NCBI GenBank assembly: GCA_021399445.1
Contig: JAJTUQ010000005.1
Location: 992,001-1,056,000, forward strand
Origin: Xylogone sp. PMI_703
Lineage: Eukaryota; Ascomycota; Leotiomycetes
DNA: 64,000 bases
Direction of reading: 5' to 3'
This document shows positions 22,770 through 31,701 of the stretch, in pieces. The position numbers and the translations under genes were made by a program. Every line of letters begins with the position of its first letter. Positions within the stretch are counted from its first letter, which is position 1. The notes under the pieces were generated by a model that ran no database searches, was not told the origin of the DNA, and saw nothing but the letters and a program-made list of their open reading frames with translations.

Positions 22770-25711
22770 CTACACCACCTGCCTCCCCTCATACTTCCCA
22801 CTAATGTACTTCTTCGCGGTCTCAATCTCAACCCACTTTGGACCCTCAGATGAGTCAGCTGGTGGTGCAGACTCATCAGCAAACGGATCTACCATTTCCT
22901 CTTTCTCCTTCCCCTTTCCAGCATCCAGTCTTGAGATGGAGATACCACTGGTTAATGGGTGCGTTTGGGATCCATGAACCTCCCATCGAGCCTCAATGTG
23001 ACCCGGCTTTAGCTCAGCGCCTTCAGCACCAATGAACCTACAGATCACTTTGTGCCACTCCTTATCCAGAGTTAGGTCACCCAACCTCCAGTAGACAAGT
23101 GATTTTTCTTTCAGATGGGTACCGGTAGGCTTGGTCTGACAGCCAGTAGCTCTAGCGCCTTCATACATAGCCATTAGAACAAGATTGTTGAATACGAGCT
23201 CTCCGCCGTTGGTCTGCATTTCTGGGTTAAGGCAATATTCGATGACCAGACCTAGCTTATCACCCTGTGCTTTCCATGACGGCTTGATAAGAAGCGGCAC
23301 ATGGGATGCTATATTAGCTTCATCAATATGTACTCTATATGTGAAAGCAACTGATGACTTTGGTCTTGCAGATGGAGAGATATCGACTGTAAATTCATCG
23401 GGCTTGTCGGGTGAGACAGGGTGTATAAATGTGCGATTTGGACCAATTGCCTCAAGAGCCGGGAAGTCATTTATACGGATTAGTTGATCAGCTAGGAAGG
23501 AATTAGTATGTGAGCGATAATGACAGGACATATTGTTACGTACCTGAAGTTCCAACTTCCTCATCTTCTACAGCATTGTAAGTCAAAGCAATCTCTCCAT
23601 TAATCCGAGCCGACGTGACTGCACCATTCTCGAAGCTTGCACTGACAGTCTCGACAATCGACGCATTGAGGCCCGGACCATGCATATCGGGATGCTTTAC
23701 CGTAGTATGGGCAGAGAGCGAATGACCTGAGCGAATGGATGTGGTATCTGAGGCAGCAGAGTTTTGTCGGTCTCCAGATGATAGAGCTGCCAAAGCTGCT
23801 GCTCGAGCAGCAACAGGGCCCGGCGAAGGAGGAAGAGGATGTTCCGCAAGAGATACGTCGAGATTGTTCGAAGGCTGCGGAGGGACAAATATCGTATTTC
23901 TCACATCCCTTCTCCCTCTCACTGTTCCCGCCTTACGATTTGGAGGCACAATTGAAGATGAACGTAACGTGTTGGCCACATTAGACAAAGCTGCTCGTGC
24001 ATCATCGTCATGTTCGAGTATAGGTTCCTTTTTAATGTCAAGCCTGAACGATGGCTGTTCGGATTCTTGCGCCGCTTCGCTCTCTGCCTGTGAAATAGGG
24101 TCATTCCTTGCGGCTGGGACAGAGTATCCCTCAGAATCCTTTTCCATCTCAGCGGCAGGTTTCAGATGAGAAGGCGGTGGCCCAGGAGGAGGTTGTACGT
24201 CCGACAGGTCAGGGAGCGTCGGACTTGACACGCCATTGGTACGTGAAGGAGACTGTGGTTGCTCTATATCACCAGCTGGAGTCTCATGAGAAGTACCATT
24301 GACTTGAGAAGCAGGGCTAAGGGCTTGAGGCGATTCTGCGAGTGATGATAAACGATTATGCTCCCTACTAGGAGATTCTCGGAGGTTGCTAGATGATGCC
24401 CTTGGAGACGGAAGTGGGTGGCCGCCATCTCTGCTAGAAGAATTTCGAGTGAATGAAGGGAAAGGCTTAGGTGATGTTGCACGAGCAAATCCGCCATGTA
24501 TGCTTTGCCGCCTTCTACCTAACATGGTCCCCAATCTTTTTATCTTTGAATCTAAAAGGAAAACATCAGCATGAGTCCCATCCATTCAGTTTAGAATCCG
24601 ATGTCTTAAGTGGTATTGCATGATTAAACAGAATTATAGAATAAACTAACCACCTGAAGAATGCTCAAATTTACCAGAATGTTGGCTAGCACTATCACCG
24701 GTTCTTGATCGAGGGATTGGGGGAGGCGGAGGGACCTGTAAATTAGTGCTCGCGCTGCCACTAGAGTTGTGAGTATACTGGGTGCCGCTTCGCTCCACCT
24801 TTGGCTTCCCCGAAACGGTACTTGCCCAGTTGTTGATCTCTTGGGCCGTATCAATTTCTAACAAGATACCCAGTGTCTGCTCTACAGTGACCCTGCTGCG
24901 CTCAATCTGGTCCGCTTCATTCGTCTCATACTGAGTTAAGACATCACGCAGGTGGTTCAGACGGGTCTCATCCAGCGCCTGGAGGGTCTCAAAAATGAAT
25001 GGTGCCTGAGATGCCCACTGTTGATTTGCACTCTGCAGCCTCGATGCAGCATTATCCACTTTCTGAGCACTCGCCTTGCCTCCTTTCTTAGAGAGCTTGT
25101 CCGACTTTTCTTGGGCATCTTCCAGATCCTTAGCCATGGAAACTAGATTACCCTGTATTGTGGCCATGGCTTGCATCTCTCGATTCGTCGAGGCAAAAGC
25201 CCGAAGCGGCTGCTCGACATCCTTTTCGATCCTTTGAGATAGCAGCTGGTGTGAGTTCGCGATTGAATCCGTTGAGTCTAGTATTCTCCTCCAAGGAGCC
25301 TCGAACACCCTACAGCATTGGTCGTTAGTCCTCATCCAGAAAACACCTATGGAGGACATCCTACCCTAGATCCGAACCAACGTCTTGTAATTGTCTACGA
25401 CTAAGCTTCTTGAGACCCTGTACATATGCTTCCTCTACTTTCCGACGCTCCTATCGAGAAGATGTTAGGTACTCAGAATGGATCTTGAACAACGCACAGC
25501 CCAAGTACCTGTAACCAGTTCGCAATCTCTATGTTGACCTTGCCGATCCTATTCACACGCTCATTAAACTTCGATACAGCACCCGCTGGCTGTAAATGCT
25601 CCTACAATTCGAGTCAGTGCGAAGTGCGCGCGGAATTGACGGGTCGAGATGGCGTTGCGACAACAAGCTTACCAGCATCGCAGGATACTCCTGCCTCGAT
25701 AACCCCTCCAT
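22770..25711 (-). CDS. SYP1: F-BAR/muniscin endocytic adaptor Syp1 (FCHO-like)
   Basis: Six exons on the minus strand: 25711-25673, 25601-25509, 25450-25365, 25309-24654, 24551-23544 and 23491-22770; 867 aa, with all phases consistent. The N-terminus (MEGLSRQEYPAML, then EHLQPAGAVSKFNERVNRIG, ANWLQERRKVEEAYVQGLKK) is an F-BAR domain extending to about residue 265. A disordered Ser/Pro-rich linker of about 330 residues follows. The last ~270 residues form the muniscin mu-homology domain (FTYRVHIDEANIASHVPLLI, ending WVEIETAKKYISGKYEGRQV). Syp1/FCHO proteins bind curved plasma membrane and select cargo at early clathrin-coated pits; in yeast Syp1 also affects septins and polarity. The first exon codes only 13 residues. 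The gene diverges from the CSK1-like gene over 511 bp. Confidence 0.94.
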
Positions 25712-26222
25712 ATTAAGTGTATTGGAACACTGCGATCACGATAAAACCGGAGATGTTCGCATAATAAAATCCTATGAAGTCATGCGATGCTGATGCAGCG
25801 AAATTGAGAAGAGACTGGCATACGTCGCCGAGCTCTCCCTTCCCCAGTCAAACGGCGTGAACGGCTCCATTCATAGTCTGACGGACATCCACTTCCAGCA
25901 TCCCTGCACAAGCACACTAACGACTCGCATAAGTCGTCGAATCCACCTTGCACAACTGGCACGAATGGCTCAATCCACGTAACTTAAGCATAATCTCGAG
26001 CATGGCAACTTGATTCTGGGCCACACAGCGCTCCTTGGACCGTCCAGCTAGCAGAGCCACTCCAGTAAAGGCAGATGCGACCGATGGGCCTTGTTGCGGC
26101 CAGATCTGAGACCTGGTTGAGCCTCTTTCCTCCAAAGTGCCCGCCTCCGCGACAATACATGGGGTATTAATTATTAGACTCTAGAATTCTAGATAATCAG
26201 CCCGCAGCAATTCACGCGAAAC
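25712..26222. promoter_or_regulatory. Divergent SYP1/CSK1 promoter region
   Basis: 511 bp between two outward-facing start codons. Both core promoters must lie here. No clear TATA box or named factor site stands out, and the small ORFs are not convincing. Confidence 0.5.
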
Positions 26223-27661
26223 ATGGCATCTGTAACGGATTGGAAGTCATCAGTGAGCCTGTCCGACCGGTATGATACCATCGAGAGACTGTAAGTATCT
26301 AGGGATTCCAAATTGTCTAGCAAGATCTTATAACTTTTCTCTTTTCCATAGTAACTTGGACCTAGATCAAGAGCCATTCAAGCCATTGGAGGCTTGGCTG
26401 CAGATGCGCGCAGAGAAGCCTTTGCTAGAGAAACAGAAGCATTCAATACATCCATATCAAAAGTGAGTCTTTTTTTGCCACAATTATCGTCATCGTAATT
26501 TTTCATTAAATTCGCAGCAATTTTCATTAGATTGGTTATTTAAACATTTTACGATTAAATTGTATCCGATTTAATTACTTTTTTTAATTATATTTTGCAC
26601 ATGCTTACAATTCTTTAAAGGAAGCTTACGATGCAGCATGTGAAGTCCCTAAGGAATACACCTCAATTAAGGACCAGGATATCTCACGGCCGGAAAGCCC
26701 GGGCATCACCATTGGACCGTACTCCAATTGCCACCACGTCGAGAGTGGTCTGATTTCAGAGATATACAAGGTCGATAACCTTGCTCTAAAAGTGATCACG
26801 GAAACTAGAAATATAGAGCCGCATAATCCCTCGCGAGAAGTAAAGCTTCTTACTCGGCTCCGTCACGAGTCAATTATCCAATTCGTAGATTCCTGCAGAG
26901 ATGCCGAAGGAAGACTAGTTCTGGTCTTCCCTTTTATTCCTCTGACACTCCAATCACTCTTGTCCTCCGACAAAGCACACAAAGGCTTGCCCATTAGTTC
27001 CACAAAGCGATTTTTCAAAAACATCCTTTCGGGCTTGCAATATCTCCACCATCAAGGCATCATACACCGAGATATTAAGCCTTCCAATGTACTCCTCGCT
27101 TCACCAACTGGACCGGCTTATATCTCAGACTTTGGCACAGCATGGGATCCAGAGCTCTCAATTGTAGACGAGCCCATAGATCATAAAGTCCTCGAGGTCG
27201 GAACGACATGCTACAGAGCACCAGAAACTCTTTTCGGAAACCGATCATATGGGACCTGCCTTGATATGTGGTCTGCAGGCGTAATGCTTGCTGAGTGCTT
27301 GCGGACTCCACCAAGTCCCCTATTCGAGTCTCGAGATTCCTCCGAGGACGGGAACCAACTGGGATTGATTCTGAGCATTTTCAAGACGATTGGCACGCCA
27401 ACGAAAGAGACTTGGCCAGAGGCTGTCGACTTCAGCACGCCGCCGTTTGAGTGGTACCAGGAGTTTCCCAGCAAATCATGGGAAATCCTCTTACCTGGTG
27501 TGGATGAAGTGCCGAGAAGCTTGGTGACGGAACTGGTGCGCTACGAGAGCAGAGAGAGGTACACGGCAGAGCAGGTATGGTGATTAACTTCCCCGGCTCC
27601 CCATATTTGCATTACTGATATGTTCTGTTACCAGGCTCTTAAGCACCCTTTCTTTTCGTGA
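26223..27661 (+). CDS. CSK1-like CDK-family protein kinase
   Basis: Four exons: 26223-26290, 26366-26462, 26621-27574 and 27635-27661; 381 aa. The frame closes only if intron 1 ends at the CCTAG at 26365. The nearer ATAG at 26351 would shift the frame, although it looks attractive by itself. The kinase domain has the VAIK-type lysine (LALKVI), catalytic loop HRDIKPSNVLL, DFGTAW, and YRAPETLFG with DMWSAGVMLAE. The glycine loop is degenerate. These features and the N-terminal Ala/Arg-rich helix fit the fungal CDK-activating-kinase group around S. pombe Csk1. Known members phosphorylate CDK T-loops directly or through Mcs6/Cdk7. The last exon is nine codons (ALKHPFFS, a normal kinase end). The orthology call rests on domain pattern, not on a search. 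Confidence 0.82.
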
Positions 27662-28066
27662 AGGTAACGAGCGATCTTATGAAACACATGATCTCATCAA
27701 CAGCTAGCGAATTCTGACATCTCAATCCTGTATATTTTTGTAAAAAGCAAATGCATGGGAGAAGGAGTATAACCTGATCAGAGCTTGTTCTAGTTTTTTC
27801 TCGCAAACATTGGTATAAAAGACACACAGTTCAAAAGCGCAACATTTACCCGCATGACATATTATGATTGTTTCTTTTTGGGAAAATATTCAATCTATGG
27901 GGACAGTACTGGTTGGGGTATATCAGAGGATAAGATTGGTATGCATATGTCAAAAAGAAAACTCAAAAGCATTGACTAGCTTTCAAAGAAGTACCGTCGA
28001 CTGCATGAAACCCGTAAGATATTCTCTTGTCTCTAGGGCACTTATATCAGGCGTGGTCAACTCTTG
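27662..28066. other. Intergenic, 3' flank of CSK1-like gene
   Basis: About 400 bp with no gene; it ends where similarity to the PTEN 3' flank begins. Confidence 0.55.
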
Positions 28067-28301
28067 ATTATTCCATGCTCATAATGTATTTTCGAAGAAA
28101 TAAAGCCTAGCAACAAAACACATATCTAAACATGAAATGCCATCATATACTCATCTCACTATGTAGAATGCTATGCCTTCCCTTTCTCATCCCTTGATAT
28201 CTCCTAAACGCCATATGGTCCAATGTACAACCTCTTGTTATTTATTGTATGCTTTAAATTTGCTTTAAAAGCTACCACTGATTAAGCCTTCTTCACGGAA
28301 C
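28067..28301. repeat. Left part of duplicated PTEN 3' end (copy 1)
   Basis: Bases 28067-28301 align with 31399-31626, the 3' flank and last codons of the PTEN gene. By eye there are about seven differences in the first ~150 positions, then a diverged patch. A well-matched end follows, around AAGCCTTCTTCACGGAAC, which contains the PTEN stop codon and final codons on the minus strand. Most differences are C/T or G/A transitions. Similarity stops abruptly after GGAAC and resumes at 31327. Confidence 0.88.
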
Positions 28302-28708
28302 ACGTTATTTACGTATTGTACTCGTTAATAATAAGTCTGGGCTATATTTCAGAACCGGAACTAATTTTAAAATATATTGTCTCTACTTGTACATACCTTA
28401 TCTGGTTTGAATATATACTTAAGTTTCTCCCTCTACAGTAGTGATATCTTTTGCAATAAACTGGCCTTGCAGTATTTCTAAACCTAGCTTGGCTAGAAAA
28501 CTGTAAAGATGAGTTTAGATATTTTCTTTCACTTTCAGATCACAAGCCATATTTCCTTGATTGTCGCTAAACAGTTCACACATAGTGTTAATCTATATTG
28601 ATCTTTGCTCCATCTCCCACTCAAAGTTTGAAAATCACGATATAGTAGGCTTTGAGTCTCTTTTCTACCTTGGATTTACTAATAATTATATCTATAAGGG
28701 CATTAGAC

Positions 28709-30362
28709 ATGCGACCCATCTTGCCAAATGGTGGCGAACTGCCTGGTGAAGACTGGATTGAAGCTATCCAAATCGTCAAGAGTAGCTCTCGACCAAGTGA
28801 CACTCACGTACACCCTTTGTCTAGGCCGAGTATAAATGGGATCAAATATTGTATTCAACCAGGGAAGTCAAATTCTGAGATGTACAGTATAAACTGCAAA
28901 TATTTCGAGGATGTCGGCCCTTCTACATGTGAAAGCGACTCCGGCTACATAAACAATTATCCTGATATCAGCATAGTATTTGAGAACGATATGGTCCATT
29001 TTGACGATACCATTCAAGAGAATTCAGCCCTTGATAATGACGTGGTATGTGACACAGCCTATTATCTACAAGAAGTATCTTGACATTAACCTTTTATAGG
29101 TTCTTTCTCAAGGATTATCTTTGGAATTTGATTACATGGATTATACCTCCTCTTTCAGATATCCTGAAAAGGTACGAACAACGGCGAATATTACTCAAAG
29201 ATATCCTGAGAATTTTCATATACCAATCCTATACTATATTTTACAGAAAATTGTTGGAGATAATTCAAGTATTTTGGTTGTGGATAGCGAAAACGTTTAC
29301 AAGGACCTTATCAATCGAATCACCATCGACCGAGTCCAAAAAGCTTTGTTAGCTGCACTTGACTCAGAACTTGTTGGAGTCTATCAAAGTGGTACACTTG
29401 ACTTTCCTACTCTGCTATCTCTTAATCACTCGAAGGCAGAAAACTACCGGTGGCCGGGAATCTATCTCCACGTCATCCATGATGAAAAGCATTATGGCGT
29501 GTTCTGGTTATACGTTGGGGCTGGGATGAATGTGAAAGAACGGATTGCTCAACACAGAAAGTTCAGAAAAATTCCCAGCCGACGGTGTCTTCACTACCAC
29601 ATATGGAACGTAGATAATCGACGGGATTTCTTTGTTCTTTTGGCTGGATTCAAAGGCCAAAGCTTCAGTGATAATGACCAGTCTGCAATGAATAATCTCA
29701 TGGAATTCTGGAGTTGTCTCACATGGCAAACATTGCCCTCCTCCATTCTATCAATAGCTCTTCCTCAAAATTTTCCGATCCATGAAGCTAATATCCATCT
29801 TAACCGGGCATCCCCATTACGGCAAAAATACAATTGCAAGGCAGTGACCGAAGGGAACGTTGAAACAGCGCTAGAGCTGTATCGAGGCTCCCAAAGCCTT
29901 TTGCTCTCACCGGATCCCGATATTGTAGCTTATTTCAAGCAGCGAGAGGGATTTTACAATTTACCAATATGGCGAAAGTTAGAGGCATTGCAGCTGGGAC
30001 GGGCAATTCAGGAAAAGACATATTTCAGAGATATTACCTTACTACACCGAAAACGGAAAAATTATAATACTAGAGGTTTACTGATGAATGCAGATAGCAC
30101 CAAAGGGGACCTGGCTACTGTTTGGATCCAGTGTGCGAATTGTAAGCATCCGAGTACCAGGCGAATAGATCCCGCACCAATATACGAAATAGCAACAGGA
30201 CTGTATGTTCGGCGTAGATTAGCTTGCCGAATGTGTCCTATCATCACAGGAAAGCATGGGAGATGGGAGGGGTCAAGAGAAAACTGTCCTACAGAGCCAG
30301 TAGACTCTACTTTCAAATCTGTCGCTCAGGAAGCTGTTTATTGTAAAGGAACCTTAAATTGA
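28709..30362 (+). CDS. GIY-YIG-like nuclease domain protein with C-terminal Cys motif
   Basis: Two exons, 28709-29044 and 29100-30362 (55-nt intron, GTATGT...ATAG); 532 aa. The central region fits the GIY-YIG fold: GIY at residues 232-234, YVG at 250-252, an Arg at 260 and His at 264 (NVKERIAQH), and a candidate catalytic Glu at 314 (NNLMEFW). The GIY to YVG spacing (15 residues between the two Tyr) is longer than the usual 10-11. Near the C-terminus are C-x2-C at 457/460 and C-x2-C at 488/491, a possible zinc ribbon. The N-terminal ~200 residues are not recognised. This is not Slx1, which has a different layout. The role is unknown; a DNA-cleaving or selfish function is only inferred from fold and setting. 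Confidence 0.68.
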
Positions 30363-30616
30363 CAACAAAAACGAACTTTAGAGATAATACAAACAAAACC
30401 ATCATCTACAATTGTTGAAATTGCCAGGTGTGCCAAGTTATGCCTCCTGACGTTATCTGTGAATTCCATGGTAAAATGTTGGGACATATACCTCTAATAC
30501 TAAAGAGACCTCCAAAAATAGTTGTCTGTAACCTGGTTTTCCCTTACTCGCCCGCCGCCCGACGATAGTAATGAACTCGCATTATCTGTAAAAGACAAAG
30601 GCGAATGCAAAATGGC

Positions 30617-30622
30617 AAAAAA
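30617..30622 (-). terminator. Pol III terminator (T6) of tRNA-Leu gene
   Basis: Six consecutive T on the minus strand begin six bases after the tRNA 3' end, the normal RNA polymerase III stop signal. Confidence 0.85.
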
Positions 30623-30672
30623 TAACGCTGACAAGAGCGGGATTCGAACCCGCGCAGATTTCTCTATGTGAA

Positions 30673-30709
30673 TCCTAATTGACTTTGTCAATTAAGCCTA
30701 TAGATTAAG
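30673..30709 (-). other. Canonical tRNA intron (after position 37)
   Basis: 37 nt located exactly at the universal eukaryotic site, one base 3' of the anticodon, where the tRNA splicing endonuclease cuts. It contains a perfect hairpin (TAATTGAC-AAA-GTCAATTA) and a TTG able to pair with the CAA anticodon. Confidence 0.85.
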
Positions 30710-30716
30710 CTTGAGT

Positions 30717-30780
30717 CTAATGTCAGACATGTTAGTATATGTGTCATAGTTATGTAATTAAACGGAATTAGACGACTCAC
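30717..30780 (-). other. Spliceosomal-type intron inside the tRNA anticodon stem
   Basis: 64 nt on the minus strand beginning GTGAGT (30780-30775) and ending TTAG (30720-30717). A perfect TACTAAC lies at 30737-30731, with the branch A about 15 nt before the end. Length, donor, branch and acceptor match the protein-gene introns in this window. Removing it exactly at GT-AG rejoins TGTG and A to give the TGTGA half of the anticodon stem, which pairs fully with TCACA. Confidence 0.8.
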
Positions 30781-31326
30781 CACACGCCTTAGACCACTCG
30801 GCCATCTTGCCATTCGTGCTTGATTTATGCTCGTTATAATATTTTATATGCCACATCCAACCTTCTACAATTATATAAAGTCATTAATACTATCTATGAG
30901 AGTAAGTAGTGCCTGTAGAGTTAGAATACACGGCGCATGAATAGATATAGTTAAGAGATTAAGCGCATAACCACACCATATAGAGGAGCGGAGACCAAGG
31001 AATCGATTTAGTCCAAAAGGGTAGGGAGGAAGACTGCAAAAGAAATGTCTCGGGCGGCGCTAAAAAACGCCACAATTTTGACCTCTGTAAGCGGTTATAG
31101 AATGCTACGGCGACCATAGCGTTGAAGAACGCTATAATTACAGCGTATTATAGGGCATCGGCAGCCTAAGAATCGCTTAGTTATAGGGTCCTTACAGCGT
31201 ATGGCCATTTACGGAAAGATGGCATTCTTAGCGTGGGACATTTCTTTTGAACGCGACATCCGTAGAAAAGGCTTGATTGTGTATCAAGCTACAAGGCTCA
31301 GTGTTGGGATGCCTTCGTGTGTAGGC

Positions 31327-31401
31327 ACTCATCGAAGCCGAATCCCCTGCATCATCATTATTTGCAGGCCCGTTCACATCTATATCCTCCTCTCCAGTAG
31401 G
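31327..31401 (-). pseudogene. PTEN C-terminal coding fragment (right part of copy 1)
   Basis: 75 bp closely matching the PTEN coding end at 31627-31701 (about three differences), including the stretch that codes the DVNGPANNDD-type segment. It has no frame of its own to a start and is immediately followed by the intact copy 2. Together with 28067-28301 it forms one duplicated PTEN end. Confidence 0.85.
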
Positions 31402-31701
31402 TTATTCGATGCTCATAATGTATTCTCGAAGAAATTAAGCCTAGCAACAGAACACATATCTAAACATGAAATGCCATCATATACTCATCTCACTATGTAG
31501 AATGCTATGCCTTCCCTTTCCCATCCCTTGATATCTCCCAAACGCCATATGGTTTAGTATACAACTCTCTTGTTGTTTCGCAATTGCCCTCCTCAATAGA
31601 CACCGATCAAGCCTTCTTCACGGAACTCATTGAAGCCGAATCCCCAGCATCATCATTATTCGCAGGCCCGTTCACATCTATATCCTCCTCTCCAGTAGGC
31701 C
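31402..31701. repeat. Intact copy 2 of duplicated PTEN 3' end
   Basis: About 300 bp including the functional PTEN stop codon (31607) and the last ~30 codons. It is in the same orientation as copy 1 and abuts it at TTATTC-ATGCTCATAATG, so the pair is a direct tandem duplication. Confidence 0.85.

Larger units (their letters stand above)
30629..30811 (-). tRNA. tRNA-Leu(CAA) with two insertions
   Basis: The precursor is 183 nt; removing two insertions (30780-30717 and 30709-30673) leaves an 82-nt type II tRNA. The acceptor stem GGCAAGA pairs with TCTTGTC (one G-U) plus discriminator A. The A box is TGGCCGAGTGG (30804-30794) and the B box GGTTCGAATCC (30650-30640). The anticodon stem is TGTGA with TCACA, and the loop CTCAAGT holds anticodon CAA. 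The variable arm T-AGA-GAAA-TCT-GC is Leu-like, and the T arm GCGGG/CCCGC is perfect. The second insertion (37 nt, after position 37) is the ordinary tRNA intron. The first (64 nt) splits the anticodon stem between positions 30 and 31 and looks spliceosomal. Whether it is expressed cannot be judged from sequence, but the intact promoter boxes, stems and terminator argue against a dead gene. Confidence 0.9.
28302..31326. mobile_element. 3.0 kb insertion carrying a GIY-YIG-like gene and a tRNA-Leu gene
   Basis: The two halves of PTEN 3'-end copy 1 (28067-28301 and 31327-31401) would be contiguous if this segment were removed; they meet within GGAAC/ACTCAT. That makes the segment a probable insertion of about 3,025 bp with at most a 2-bp (AC) shared junction. 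It contains the GIY-YIG-like gene (+), the tRNA-Leu gene (-) and about 500 bp of non-coding sequence with GCG-rich words. No terminal inverted repeats, LTRs or transposase are visible. The right end can form a small hairpin (TGCCT...AGGCA, 31310-31327). I call it mobile only in the sense of an insertion; the mechanism is unknown. Confidence 0.5.

Noticed and set aside
30629..30811. Single ~100-nt intron model for the tRNA-Leu
   Set aside because: With one continuous intron the anticodon stem TGTGG has no U33-containing loop; only the two-insertion model gives paired stems and a CAA anticodon.
28302..31326. DNA transposon or LTR element identity for the 3.0 kb insertion
   Set aside because: No terminal inverted repeats, LTRs, transposase or reverse transcriptase are visible.
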